This document shows positions 14,543 to 22,889 of a stretch of 23,424 nucleotides of DNA, in pieces. Made by a program: the position numbers and the translations under genes. The notes under the pieces are model-generated. The model was not told where the DNA came from. It made no database searches and saw nothing but the letters and a program-made list of their open reading frames with translations. Every line of letters starts with the position of its first letter. Positions within the stretch are counted from its first letter, which is position 1. The DNA is from an uncultured Pseudomonadota bacterium (lineage in GTDB: Bacteria; Pseudomonadota; Gammaproteobacteria; Burkholderiales; SG8-39): assembly GCA_903895005.1 (NCBI GenBank), contig CAITSH010000419.1, positions 1 through 23,424 on the forward strand. Reading direction: 5' to 3'.

Positions 14543-15520
14543 ATGAAGCATCTTTTTTCTTGCGTGCTTAGCCTTGCGCTGCTTACATTCGGGACCGCGA
14601 ACACGGCGCAGGCGCAGGCGCAAGCCTATCCGGCAAAACCGATAAGAGTCATCGTCCCCTACCCGCCCGCCGACACCGGCGATACGATCGCGCGCATGAG
14701 CGGCCAGAAGCTAGCAGAACGCCTGGGGCAGGAGGTGATCGTCGACAACCGTCCCGGCGCAAGCGGACAAATCGGGCTTGAACTCGCCACGCGCGCCGCC
14801 CCTGACGGCTACACGCTCGCGCTCGGGCAGGCTGGCAACGTTTCGGTCGCACCGCACACCTATAAAGCGCTGCCCTACGATCCCCTAGCGGATTTTCTCC
14901 CGGTCGCCCTGGTCGCCTGGAACTATCTTGCACTGGTGGTGCACCCGAACCTGCCCTACAAGACCGTCGCTGAAATGATCGCATGGGCAAAGGCGAACCC
15001 GGGCAAGCTCACCTTCGCCTCAAACGGCGAGGGTGGCTTTCCGCATCTGTCGTTCGAGTTGTTGCGGGTGCAGGCGGGCTTTACCTATTTGCATGTGCCC
15101 TACAAGGGGTCGGCGCAGATCGTCACCGACCTGATCGGCGGGCAGGTTGATGCGGCGATGGCAAGTTACACGTCGATGTCACCGCTGGTACGCGCGGAAA
15201 AGCTGCGCCTGCTTGGCATCACCAACCCGACGCGCATGCCGGCCGAACCGGGCGTGACGACGGTCGCCGATTCCTTCCCCGGCTACAATTCGCGCGGATG
15301 GTTTGGTTTTCTCGCACCGCGGAACACCCCGCGCGCGATCGTGGCAAGACTGAACGAAGAGATTAACCGGATTTTGAAGCTTCCCGAAGTAGCCGAAAAA
15401 ATGACCGCCGCAGGACTCGTCATCGTCACCGAGTCACCGGAATATTTCGGCGAAATGATGCGAAATGAGAACGCGAAATATGCAAAGCTCACCAGGACAA
15501 TAGGATTCAAGCTGCAGTAG
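14543..15520 (+). CDS. Bug/TctC-family periplasmic solute-binding protein (second copy)
   Basis: A 325-residue periplasmic receptor, first gene of the plus-strand catabolic operon. The signal peptide (MKHLFSCVLSLALLTFGTAN) ends near AQAQAQ. Bug-family motifs are YPAKPIRVIVPY, DTIARMSGQKLAERLG, VDNRPGASGQIG, APDGYTLALGQAG, HVPYKGSAQIVTDLIGGQVD and EPGVTTVADSFPGY. The first phosphate/carboxylate loop reads PADTGD where the other copy has STGGGGD, so the two receptors probably bind different ligands. GGAGA stands seven bases before the ATG at 14543; the longer in-frame start at 14372 is rejected because it precedes the signal peptide by 57 residues. The VOC gene follows after 40 bp. No TctAB carrier genes are nearby. 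Confidence 0.93.
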   Translation: MKHLFSCVLSLALLTFGTANTAQAQAQAYPAKPIRVIVPYPPADTGDTIARMSGQKLAERLGQEVIVDNRPGASGQIGLELATRAAPDGYTLALGQAGNVSVAPHTYKALPYDPLADFLPVALVAWNYLALVVHPNLPYKTVAEMIAWAKANPGKLTFASNGEGGFPHLSFELLRVQAGFTYLHVPYKGSAQIVTDLIGGQVDAAMASYTSMSPLVRAEKLRLLGITNPTRMPAEPGVTTVADSFPGYNSRGWFGFLAPRNTPRAIVARLNEEINRILKLPEVAEKMTAAGLVIVTESPEYFGEMMRNENAKYAKLTRTIGFKLQ

Positions 15521-15560
15521 TGCCGACAAGTACCAAGGGCGAGTGTTTTAGGAGATTGCA

Positions 15561-15983
15561 TTGACAGATACTCATGTTCCGTTTCGCGTCCTGCGCCTCG
15601 ATCACGTTGTGTTGTGCGTCACCGATCTGGCGCGCGCAGAGGCCTTTTACTGCAACGTCCTCGGTGCGCGCGTCGAGCGCAGAATCGACAAGCCCATCGT
15701 GTTGGTGCAGTTGCGCATCGGCGAATCGCAGCTCGATCTTGTTCCCGGACGCAAGCCCGATGAAGGCCGGAACATGGAGCATTTTTGCATGCGGGTAGAT
15801 CCTTTCAACGCGGATGCGATCAACGCGCATGTACGCAGGTTTGGTGCCGATCCCGAGCCCATGCGCGAGCTCTACGGTTCCGACGGGTTCGGGCCATCGA
15901 TATATTTTTGCGATCCGGACGGCAACAAGGTCGAGGTCAAGGGCCCGCCCACGCGCCAGCTGGGCGATCCGAGGCCCGCATGA
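15561..15983 (+). CDS. VOC-superfamily (glyoxalase/dioxygenase-like) metalloenzyme
   Basis: A 140-residue vicinal-oxygen-chelate protein made of two beta-alpha-beta-beta-beta modules. It opens with LRLDHVVLCVTDLARAEAFY, where His15 is the first metal ligand; His74 (MEHFCMRV) and Glu125 (DPDGNKVEVKG) are the expected other ligands. Such proteins include glyoxalase I, methylmalonyl-CoA epimerase and extradiol-type dioxygenases; the reaction here is not determined. It starts at TTG (15561) with AGGAG seven bases upstream; no ATG fits the fold. Its stop overlaps the ATG of the next amidase (ATGA), so both are translationally coupled and likely act in one pathway. Confidence 0.88.
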   Translation: MTDTHVPFRVLRLDHVVLCVTDLARAEAFYCNVLGARVERRIDKPIVLVQLRIGESQLDLVPGRKPDEGRNMEHFCMRVDPFNADAINAHVRRFGADPEPMRELYGSDGFGPSIYFCDPDGNKVEVKGPPTRQLGDPRPA

Positions 15984-17350
15984 CTCGACCCTCCCCGGCG
16001 CTGCCGCTGCCGTATCCGCCACCGCACGCGCGGGAGCCGTCTTTTCTGCAACGGCGCGAGGCCTTTGTCGCCGGCCGCGACAGCCCGCGCGAACACCTTG
16101 AACGATGCCTGGACCGCATTGCGTTGATTGAGCCGCAGTTGCGCGCATTTACGCATCTCGATGTCGAGGGGGCGCGCCGCGCGGCCGACCAGTCGGGCGT
16201 GCGTTACCGCAACGGCGCGCCGCTGTCGGCGCTCGACGGCATGCCGGTCGGCGTCAAGGACATCATCGAGACGCGCGACATGCCGACGCAAATGGGAAGC
16301 CCGATTTACACCGGCTTCCAGCCTCGGCGCGATGCCGCCTGCGTGGTTGCCCTCAAGCACGCGGGCGCGCTGATCGTAGGCAAGACCGTGACCACCGAAT
16401 TTGCAACTGGGCGCGCAGGGCCCACCTGCAATCCGTTTGATACGCAACGCACGCCTGGCGGTTCCTCGAGTGGTTCGGCAGCAGCGGTTGGCGCCGGTCT
16501 TCTCGCGGCGGCGCTCGGCACGCAGACCCTCGCTTCGATAGTGCGACCGGCCTCCTATTGCGGAGTGCTTGGATGGAAGCCGACACACGGGGCACTTAGC
16601 CTCGACGGCATCCAGCCTTTATCGGGCACGCTGGATCATCTGGGCGTGCTGGCGCAACACCTGGACGATGCCTGGGCCGTCGCCACCGTTATCGCTTCGG
16701 TAACCGGGGCGCCGGGAGAACCGGTGCCAGCGGCGGGCGCAGCCCTGCCCGAACCAAGGGCACCTCGGCGCCTAGCCTTGCTGCATACCGCTGGCTGGCC
16801 CGAGGCTGATGCCGCTTCGCGCGCCGCGTTGGACGCCACACTGGACAAGTTGCGCGGTAAGGGCGTGGACATGATCGACGCCACGGATAGCCGCATTGCG
16901 GCGCTCGAGCGCATGGCGGTAGAAGCGGCCGACGTGGCATGGCGCATATTCGCCTGGGAGTCACGTTGGCCGTTGCGCGCGTACCTCGACTGCGGCGAGC
17001 ACATGGTTGGTCCGCGATTGCTCGAATTGCTGGAAGCCGCTTCGCGCATAACGGCAGCAGAGCACGCGCAACGGCTGGCCTGGCGCGAGGACTTTCGCGC
17101 GACGGTCGGCGCTTTGTCGCGCGATGTTGACGGGTTCCTTTCCCTTGCCTCGGCCGGTCCGGCGAGCGTGGGCCTGTTGCAAACAGGCAGCCGGCTGTTT
17201 GCCTCTGCCTGGACGCTGCTCGGCGGGCCGAGTTTTTCGCTGCCGCTGCTGCGCGCATCGGGCCTGCCGCTTGGACTGCAATTGATGGGGGCGCCCGGTC
17301 GCGACGCGACGATGATCGGCCTCGCGCGCTGGCTTATCAGGGAAATATGA
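15980..17350 (+). CDS. Amidase-signature hydrolase (second copy)
   Basis: A 456-residue amidase-signature enzyme, only distantly similar to the minus-strand one. The triad is present: Lys93 in GMPVGVKDIIE, Ser162 in TPGGSSSGSA and Ser186 in TQTLASIVRPASYCG. The usual TAGS around the nucleophile reads TLAS, which is unusual, but the serine itself and the 24-residue spacing are kept. The C-terminus GLPLGLQLMGAPGRDATMIGLARWL is complete. The ATG at 15980 overlaps the VOC stop by four bases. No small AtzG-like subunit gene is next to this copy. It probably hydrolyses an amide or ester in the same catabolic route as the divergent operon; the substrate is unknown. Confidence 0.9.
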   Translation: MTRPSPALPLPYPPPHAREPSFLQRREAFVAGRDSPREHLERCLDRIALIEPQLRAFTHLDVEGARRAADQSGVRYRNGAPLSALDGMPVGVKDIIETRDMPTQMGSPIYTGFQPRRDAACVVALKHAGALIVGKTVTTEFATGRAGPTCNPFDTQRTPGGSSSGSAAAVGAGLLAAALGTQTLASIVRPASYCGVLGWKPTHGALSLDGIQPLSGTLDHLGVLAQHLDDAWAVATVIASVTGAPGEPVPAAGAALPEPRAPRRLALLHTAGWPEADAASRAALDATLDKLRGKGVDMIDATDSRIAALERMAVEAADVAWRIFAWESRWPLRAYLDCGEHMVGPRLLELLEAASRITAAEHAQRLAWREDFRATVGALSRDVDGFLSLASAGPASVGLLQTGSRLFASAWTLLGGPSFSLPLLRASGLPLGLQLMGAPGRDATMIGLARWLIREI

Positions 17351-17403
17351 CCGTCTCCTGATGACACGGGTCCGGCCGCCAGAGCAAAAGAGGAAACGCC
17401 GCG

Positions 17404-17655
17404 AACCAGATCTTCAGTCCTCAGGGGATTGAGCAAGAGATCACGGCCGCCCTGGACCGGACCGGGCAGATTGAACCCTTCAGCGCGCGCGGCTTCGACG
17501 ATATCGTTGCCTGTGAGGTCGCGCATCTGTTTCAAGAGGCGCACATCAAGGAAGGGACGGTGCCGCTCGGCCGAAAGATCGGTTTCGCCGACTCCTACAT
17601 GTGGGCGTTGTACGAAATGTGCCGGTCACCGACCGCCAATGCCGAAGCGGGGTGA
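17404..17655 (+). pseudogene. Truncated 2-keto-4-pentenoate hydratase-like remnant
   Basis: A frame of 83 codons ending in TGA at 17653-17655 reads IEQEITAALDRTGQ, IEPFSARGFDDIVACEVAHL and GTVPLGRKIGFADSYMWALY. This matches the N-terminal third of the 2-keto-4-pentenoate hydratase / 2-oxohepta-3-ene-dioate hydratase (MhpD) family, whose members have 'GRKIGFTNRxIWxxYGV' at this point. After WALYEM the sequence diverges and stops, so the catalytic C-terminal part (about 170 residues) is missing. A good ribosome binding site (AGAGGAAA) is followed by no ATG, GTG or TTG at the right place, so the start codon also appears lost. It lies 50 bp after the second amidase and suggests the ancestral operon continued with aromatic meta-cleavage-type steps. 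Confidence 0.65.
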
Positions 17656-17813
17656 ATCAACTGCCGTCGTCGTAGCGATGCGGCACGCTCCGGTTTCGTG
17701 CAGGTGGCCTCGAATGGCCGGTTCGGAGAGAACTGGGTGACCGGTTTGGGTCGTAACCTGCCACTCCGACCAGAATAGAAAACCTCCCTCCGCCCTCTTT
17801 TTGACCTGATGTT

Positions 17814-17919
17814 CTTTCGCCCGCAAATCGCACGCGAAAGACCCTAGCTAAACTTACCGATTGGGATCAGATCGTCAGAGGCGACGCGACGGTGGTTCAA
17901 TCCCCCCCGTCTCCACAAA
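17814..17919 (+). repeat. Repeat C: second copy of the 106-bp direct repeat
   Basis: Corresponds base for base to 7864-7969 at an offset of exactly 9,950 bp, with no insertions or deletions; the first 56 bp are identical. The 3' end reads CGTCTCCACAAA instead of CGCCTCCACCAA, so the CCACCA end is lost in this copy. The helix AGGCG (17879-17883) with CGTCT (17908-17912) can still form through one G-U pair. The copy is preceded by unrelated sequence, as is copy A, so the repeat starts sharply at CTTTCGC in both. Confidence 0.75.
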
Positions 17920-17922
17920 AAG

Positions 17923-17954
17923 ATACAAACGCCACCTTTGAGTGGCGTTTGTAT
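17923..17954 (+). terminator. Terminator following repeat C
   Basis: A 13-bp perfect stem (ATACAAACGCCAC at 17923-17935, GTGGCGTTTGTAT at 17942-17954) with a six-base loop and a TTGTAT tail. It has the same GCCAC/GTGGC core as the hairpins after repeats A and B but different flanking bases, so the pairing is kept while the sequence changes. It probably ends transcripts from the plus-strand catabolic operon. Confidence 0.75.
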
Positions 17955-18091
17955 TTGTATCTGCGCTCTTATGACCGCTTAACGGTCAACAGCAGCCGGT
18001 GGCGGACGTCCTCCAACTCGACGGGAAACCGTCGCCCGGGGCCTATCGACGCCTAAGGACCGCCTAGAGTGATAGTTGACCAATCGTTCCG

Positions 18092-18113
18092 GTATGTTGG
18101 GTACCGAACATAC
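18092..18113. promoter_or_regulatory. Inverted repeat, possible operator
   Basis: GTATGTT (18092-18098) and AACATAC (18107-18113) form a perfect 7-bp inverted repeat with an eight-base spacer that itself contains GGTACC. The two half-sites are centred 15 bp apart, a spacing compatible with a dimeric regulator. It lies about 360 bp before the kinase start, so it may instead belong to a distal promoter or have no role. No T run follows, so it is not a terminator. Confidence 0.35.
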
Positions 18114-18385
18114 ACGATCATGCGATTGACCCCACTCTGAGAGCGGTTTACTCCTGTTGACGGGCCACTTCTTGATGATTACGCACCCTTCGATTGCGCA
18201 TTGCATAGATCTACTTGGCGTCCTTAAGACAAGAGATTCGCATGAAAACCTATTTCCGATGGGCAGCAGTTTGAAAGGAAGAGGTCACTACCGGTGCGCG
18301 GCGTGTGCAAGTATCTTGTGGATCGGCTCACTCTGCTGGTCCGCGCCCCTGGAATCGTCGCAACACTTGTCTAAGCTAAACCCGC

Positions 18386-18417
18386 GCGCACAGCGCGCAC
18401 AGACCAAGAGCGCACAG
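18386..18417 (+). repeat. Three clustered GCGCACAG direct repeats
   Basis: GCGCACAG occurs exactly at 18386-18393, 18395-18402 and 18410-18417, with a partial TGCACAG at 18428-18434. They stand 50-85 bp before the histidine kinase start, where an activator or repressor would bind or where the transcript leader would lie. Spacing is irregular (9 and 15 bp). Confidence 0.4.
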
Positions 18418-18470
18418 CGATTCGATCTGCACAGACATCATTAAATGATGCGCACGATGGGAACGAGGCG

Positions 18471-20762
18471 ATGACCGCGGCTACACCAGAAAGTAGAGTT
18501 TTCATGAACTCGAACACCTTTCAGTGGCGATCGATCAAGACAAGGGTGACGCTCGTCACGATAGCCATTTTCATGATCGGCTTTCTGGCGATGGTGTCTT
18601 ACGCCAGCCGGATCCTCCGCGGAGATATGCAACGCCAACTCGGCGAACATCAATTCTCGACGGTTACGCTGCTCGCCGCACATATCAACGACGAACTTTC
18701 CGACCGGATAAAAGCCTTGGAAAAGATCGCCGAGACGACGATTCCGGCAGTGCTGGGCGATGTAACTGCTTTGCAGTCACGCCTGGAAGACCGCCCAATT
18801 CTCCAGCTGCTATTTAACGACGGCATATTTGTTACGCGCCTTGATGGCACAACGGTTGCCGATGTTCCGTTATCAGCAAGCCGGATCGGTGTCGATTTCA
18901 GTGCAAGAGATTACGTGGTCGGTGCCCTCAATGACGGGAAGGCGACGATTGGAAAGCCAGTCATAGGCAAGGTGTCGCGTGCTCCGGTGATCTCCATCGC
19001 GGTTCCCATTCACGATAATCGTGGCAAGGTGATCGGCGCACTGGTAGGCGCGACCGACCTGAGCAAGCCCAATTTTTTGGACAAGATTGCGGCAAACAAT
19101 TACGGCAGGACCGGCGGCTATCATGTGGTTACTCGGCAGGAGGGAGTAATTGTCTCCGCCACGGACAAAACCCGCATCATGGAAACGCTGCCTGCCATTG
19201 GCGCCAGTCAAGGGAAAAATCGCGATGTTCCTGGCGGGGGGGGCGCTGCCATTTATGTCAATCCCCTCGGCGTGGAAGTTCTGGCCATGGCCAAGGGGGT
19301 GACTGTCGCGAATTGGTACGTGGAAGTCATTCTGCCCACTGAAGAAGCCTTTGCGCCGATTCGCGCCATGCAGCAGCGCACGCTGCTGACGACAATAACG
19401 CTCGTCCTCGTCGCGACTATTTCTGTTTGGTTGCTGATGTCGCGGTTGTTGAAACACGAGTTCGCACCCATGTTGGATGCCACCAGAAGGCTGAACTCCC
19501 TCGCCGATAAAGACCAGCCCCTTGCAGCTTTACCCGTAACCAGCCGGGACGAAATTGGGGAGCTGACGGGAGGTTTTAATCGCCTGATCGAGACCTGGAC
19601 GCAACGTCAAGACGCACTGAATAAAAGCGAACAACACTACAAATTACTGCTTGAAAACATCGCCTGCGGTGTGGTGGTCCACCAAGCCGATACGTCGATC
19701 CTACGTTCCAATCCCATGGCGGTCGCCCTCCTAGGGCTGTCCGAGGATCAGATGCGGGGGAAGACAGCCCCGGACGCCGACTGGAGCTTTCTGAACGAAA
19801 ATGGGACCTCCATGCTCTTGAAGGACTATCCGGTGAACCGGGTGATCACTTCGGGTGAGCGATTCGAAAATCTGGTACTCGGCGTGCGCCATCCCGGATG
19901 CAAGGAACCTACCTGGGTCACTTGCAATGCCTTTCCGATGCGCGGTAACGACGGAAATCTGCTTCAAGTGGTCGTTACCTTCACCGACATAACAGAGCGC
20001 AAGGTGACTCAGGAGAAGCTCCTGCAGCTCAATGCCGTATTGGAGCGGCGCGTCGAACAGAGAACCGCGGAGTTAGCCCGCTCCAATACCGAGCTGGAAC
20101 AGTTTGCTTACGTCGCCTCCCACGACCTGCAGGAGCCGCTGCGCATGGTAGTCGGCTTTGTGCAACTGCTGGATAAACGCCTCGCTGACAAACTCGATGG
20201 GGACACCCGTGAATTCATGGGCTTCGCCGTGGACGGAGCCAAGCGCATGCAGAGCTTGATTCAGGACATCCTCGCCTATTCAAGGGTCAACACGAAAGGC
20301 CGGACGCTCGAACCGGTGGACAGTGCCGGGGCGCTAAAAGAGGCGCTCGACCTGCTCGGTGGACGGATCACCGAAACTGGTGCTGAGGTAACGGCGCAAC
20401 CGCTACCGAGGGTGATGGCGGACCGCACACAGCTGGTGCAATTGTTTCAGAACCTGATCGGCAACGCCATCAAATTCTGCGGGGACCATGCGCCGCGCGT
20501 GCGAGTCGATGCCTCGCACGCGGCCGGATGGTGGCGCTTCGCGGTAACCGACAACGGTATCGGCATAGCTCCAGAGCATCGCGATCAGCTGTTCGTCGTT
20601 TTTAAGCGCCTGCACACCCGGCGCGAATATGCCGGCACCGGTATAGGCCTCGCGATCTGCAAGCGCATCATCAAACACCATGGCGGCGAAATCGGGATCG
20701 AGTCCGCGGCCGGTGGTGGTTCGGTGTTTTGGTTCACGTTACCTGAGGAGAAACTCTCATGA
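18471..20762 (+). CDS. Membrane sensor histidine kinase (dCache-HAMP-PAS-HisKA-HATPase)
   Basis: A 763-residue sensor kinase. A membrane helix (about 27-45) is followed by a periplasmic double-cache domain (about 50-300) with typical [11 protein letters not shown] and [11 protein letters not shown] segments, a second helix (about 305-325), a HAMP linker ([13 protein letters not shown]), a PAS domain (about 385-510, ending FTDITERK), a coiled-coil, and the kinase core. The phospho-acceptor is His551 in SHDLQEPLR. The ATP-binding domain has the N box ([10 protein letters not shown]), G1 ([10 protein letters not shown]) and G2 (GTGIGLAI). The [26 protein letters not shown] type is that of phytochrome-like kinases partnered with Rcp1 receivers, which fits the next gene. 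Two starts are possible, 18471 (GAGG close upstream) or 18504. Its stop overlaps the receiver gene start. The periplasmic ligand is unknown. Confidence 0.93.
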   Translation: MTAATPESRVFMNSNTFQWRSIKTRVTLVTIAIFMIGFLAMVSYASRILRGDMQRQLGEHQFSTVTLLAAHINDELSDRIKALEKIAETTIPAVLGDVTALQSRLEDRPILQLLFNDGIFVTRLDGTTVADVPLSASRIGVDFSARDYVVGALNDGKATIGKPVIGKVSRAPVISIAVPIHDNRGKVIGALVGATDLSKPNFLDKIAANNYGRTGGYHVVTRQEGVIVSATDKTRIMETLPAIGASQGKNRDVPGGGGAAIYVNPLGVEVLAMAKGVTVANWYVEVILPTEEAFAPIRAMQQRTLLTTITLVLVATISVWLLMSRLLKHEFAPMLDATRRLNSLADKDQPLAALPVTSRDEIGELTGGFNRLIETWTQRQDALNKSEQHYKLLLENIACGVVVHQADTSILRSNPMAVALLGLSEDQMRGKTAPDADWSFLNENGTSMLLKDYPVNRVITSGERFENLVLGVRHPGCKEPTWVTCNAFPMRGNDGNLLQVVVTFTDITERKVTQEKLLQLNAVLERRVEQRTAELARSNTELEQFAYVASHDLQEPLRMVVGFVQLLDKRLADKLDGDTREFMGFAVDGAKRMQSLIQDILAYSRVNTKGRTLEPVDSAGALKEALDLLGGRITETGAEVTAQPLPRVMADRTQLVQLFQNLIGNAIKFCGDHAPRVRVDASHAAGWWRFAVTDNGIGIAPEHRDQLFVVFKRLHTRREYAGTGIGLAICKRIIKHHGGEIGIESAAGGGSVFWFTLPEEKLS

Positions 20763-21208
20763 GTTCTACTGAAGAAAGCGCCCGCACGGTCGAAATCCTG
20801 CTGGTGGAAGACAACCCCGGCGATGCACGCCTTACCATCGAAGCGATGCGCGAAGCCAAGGTGCACAACCGTATCCAAGTCGTAGAGGACGGCGTCGAGG
20901 CGATGCAATACTTGCGGCACGAGGGTCGCTATGCCGATGCGCCCCGCCCCGACCTGATCCTGCTCGATCTCAACTTGCCAAAGAAAGACGGGCGCGCGGT
21001 GCTGGCCGAAGTGAAAACCGATCCCGCGCTAAAGCGCATCCCGGTGGTTGTTCTGACCACCTCAAGCGCCGAGGAAGACGTGCTCAAGGCTTACGACCTG
21101 CATGCGAACGCCTACGTGACCAAGCCGGTGGATCTGGAGCAGTTCATGAAAATCGTGGCCCTGATAGATGAATTCTGGATCAGCGTGGTAACGCTCCCGC
21201 GAAAATAA
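20759..21208 (+). CDS. Single-domain Rcp1-type response regulator
   Basis: A 149-residue stand-alone receiver with no output domain. The acidic pair is Glu17-Asp18 ([12 protein letters not shown]), the phospho-acceptor Asp70 ([13 protein letters not shown]), the switch Thr100 (VVVLTTSS) and the conserved Lys122 (AYVTKPVD). The EDNPGDARL opening and the [15 protein letters not shown] segment are typical of Rcp1-like receivers paired with phytochrome-type kinases. The ATG at 20759 overlaps the kinase stop (ATGA), so kinase and receiver are translationally coupled and are a cognate pair. It probably relays phosphate or acts by protein contact, perhaps with the HD-GYP protein encoded four bases downstream. 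Confidence 0.94.
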   Translation: MSSTEESARTVEILLVEDNPGDARLTIEAMREAKVHNRIQVVEDGVEAMQYLRHEGRYADAPRPDLILLDLNLPKKDGRAVLAEVKTDPALKRIPVVVLTTSSAEEDVLKAYDLHANAYVTKPVDLEQFMKIVALIDEFWISVVTLPRK

Positions 21209-21212
21209 GGCC

Positions 21213-22658
21213 ATGACCGCGCCGCCCATCCGTTTGCTGCTGCTCGAAGACAATCCGGGCGATGCGATCCTCGTGCGGGAAGCTCTGGCTGAAGAGGCGC
21301 CAGGAGAATTTGCCGTTACCACAGCCGAGCGACTCGCAGACGCGCAGATGCGTTTGCAGAATGAGCGCTTCGATGCGGTGTTGTGCGACCTCGGTCTGCC
21401 CGACAGCGCCGGCTTGGCGACCGCGAAAGAAATCATTGCAAAGGCGCCCGGGGTGCCGCTGGTTGTGCTCACCGGCACGCACGACGTACAACTGGGGCGA
21501 AAAGCAATCGACCTTGGCGCGCAGGATTACATGGTCAAGGGAGACACCAAGCCCTCACTCGCGCGCACGATCCGCTACGCGATCGACCGCAAGCGCCTGG
21601 AAAACGATTTACGCACGTTAAACGAGGCGCTTGAACAGCGGGTGGCGGAGCGCACGGCGGAACTCAAGCGGAAGAACGAAACGCTGAAACAGGAGGGCGA
21701 CTGGAATCGGGCGCTCTTGCGCAATGCCAGCGATGGGGTACATGTTCTCGATGCCAATGGAGATGTGCTGGAGGCAAGTGATTCATTCTGCGCGATGCTA
21801 GGCTACTCGCGTGAGCAAATCATTGGCGCCAATGTGTCGCTGTGGGATGTTCGGCGGACGCCTAAGGAATTAAAGGAAAACGTCGCAGAGCAGTTGGCCG
21901 CGACCGGGCCAACTCAATTTCAAACCCGCCATCGGCGCAAAGACGGAAGTACTTTTGAGGTCGAGGTTTCCAGCCAGGGTCTTGCACTTGAGGGAAGACC
22001 AGTGTTGTTCAATTCCGCGCGAGACATCACCGAGCGAAGGCGCGCTGAACAGCACGTGCGGGAATCTTCAATACGGATAGAGCAGGCCATGCTCGGCACG
22101 ATCGGCGCGGTGTCCCGGATGATGGCTCTGCGCGATCCATACACATCGGGCCATTCGCGGCGCGTGGGCGAACTCTCGGCGGAAATCGCGGCTGAGATGG
22201 GATTTGGCGCGGACATGCAACGCGGGTTGCGCGTGGCCGGTGGTTTGCATGACGTGGGCAAGATTACGATTCCGGCGGAGATCCTCAGTAGGCCTGGCAA
22301 GCTTAGTGAGATCGAATACAGACTGATCCAGGATCACGCCCAGCAAGGCTATGAAGTGCTCAAGGACATTGATTTCCCCTGGCCGGTTGCCGACGCCGCG
22401 CGCCAGCACCACGAGCGGATGGACGGCAGCGGTTATCCGCGCGGCCTGAAGGACAACGAGATTATCTTGGAGGCACGCATTTTGTCAGTGGCCGACGTGG
22501 TGGAGGCCATGTGCTCGCATCGGCCCTACCGCCCGGGACTCGGGATCGACAAGGCGCTGGCGGAAGTCGAGCGCGGACGGGGAACGGCCTATGACGCGAA
22601 CGCCGTCGACGCTTGTGTGCGGCTGTTTCGCGAAAAGGGCTACGCGATTCCGGCGTAG
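21213..22658 (+). CDS. Response regulator with PAS and HD-GYP (c-di-GMP phosphodiesterase) domains
   Basis: A 481-residue cytosolic regulator. An N-terminal receiver (about 5-125) has Asp59 as phospho-acceptor (LCDLGLPDSAG) and Lys109. A coiled-coil (about 128-162, with LEQRVAERTAELKRK) leads to a PAS domain (about 165-275, ending SARDITERRRAEQ). The HD-GYP domain (about 290-480) follows, with GLHDVGKITIP (His346-Asp347), HHERMDGSGYPRG (399-411) and HRPYRPG. All key metal-binding residues and the GYP motif are intact, so hydrolysis of cyclic di-GMP is expected. It starts four bases after the Rcp1-type receiver gene with AAGG just before the ATG. The three genes link a periplasmic signal to c-di-GMP and thus probably to motility or biofilm/exopolysaccharide. 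Confidence 0.94.
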   Translation: MTAPPIRLLLLEDNPGDAILVREALAEEAPGEFAVTTAERLADAQMRLQNERFDAVLCDLGLPDSAGLATAKEIIAKAPGVPLVVLTGTHDVQLGRKAIDLGAQDYMVKGDTKPSLARTIRYAIDRKRLENDLRTLNEALEQRVAERTAELKRKNETLKQEGDWNRALLRNASDGVHVLDANGDVLEASDSFCAMLGYSREQIIGANVSLWDVRRTPKELKENVAEQLAATGPTQFQTRHRRKDGSTFEVEVSSQGLALEGRPVLFNSARDITERRRAEQHVRESSIRIEQAMLGTIGAVSRMMALRDPYTSGHSRRVGELSAEIAAEMGFGADMQRGLRVAGGLHDVGKITIPAEILSRPGKLSEIEYRLIQDHAQQGYEVLKDIDFPWPVADAARQHHERMDGSGYPRGLKDNEIILEARILSVADVVEAMCSHRPYRPGLGIDKALAEVERGRGTAYDANAVDACVRLFREKGYAIPA

Positions 22659-22682
22659 TCCAGGGCGTTAGCTAAGTTGCGG

Positions 22683-22713
22683 GAGCGTCGGCTCTTGGCG
22701 TAAGCCAACGCTC
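22683..22713. repeat. Imperfect hairpin downstream of the signalling operon
   Basis: GAGCGT-C-GGCT (22683-22693) pairs with AGCC-A-ACGCTC (22703-22713), a 10-bp stem with one C/A mismatch and a nine-base loop. There is no T run, so it is not a standard intrinsic terminator; it may stabilise the 3' end of the operon transcript. The remaining sequence to 22889 holds no gene. Confidence 0.4.
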
Positions 22714-22889
22714 GACCTACGTCAGTCTGTGAGACCGCTTCGGGTCGAAACCGGCCTTAGTCGATGTCCGTAATCGGGGAGGAGCGGATACCTACGCAAT
22801 GGACTGACTCAATCCGGTCTGCTTCTTTCCAAACCCGACCTTAGCCAAGATCCGGCCGGAATCGACCTAGGGCGTTCGTTGCGCCATCG

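Larger units (their letters stand above)
17955..18470. other. Non-coding leader of the signalling operon
   Basis: About 510 bp without a supportable gene. It contains the inverted repeat at 18092-18113 and the clustered GCGCACAG repeats at 18386-18417, described separately. It should carry the promoter of the histidine kinase operon, but I cannot assign -35/-10 boxes with confidence. Confidence 0.45.

Noticed and set aside
7864..17919. A functional integrative element between the direct repeats
   Set aside because: No integrase, excisionase, relaxase or transposase can be found between the repeats on either strand.
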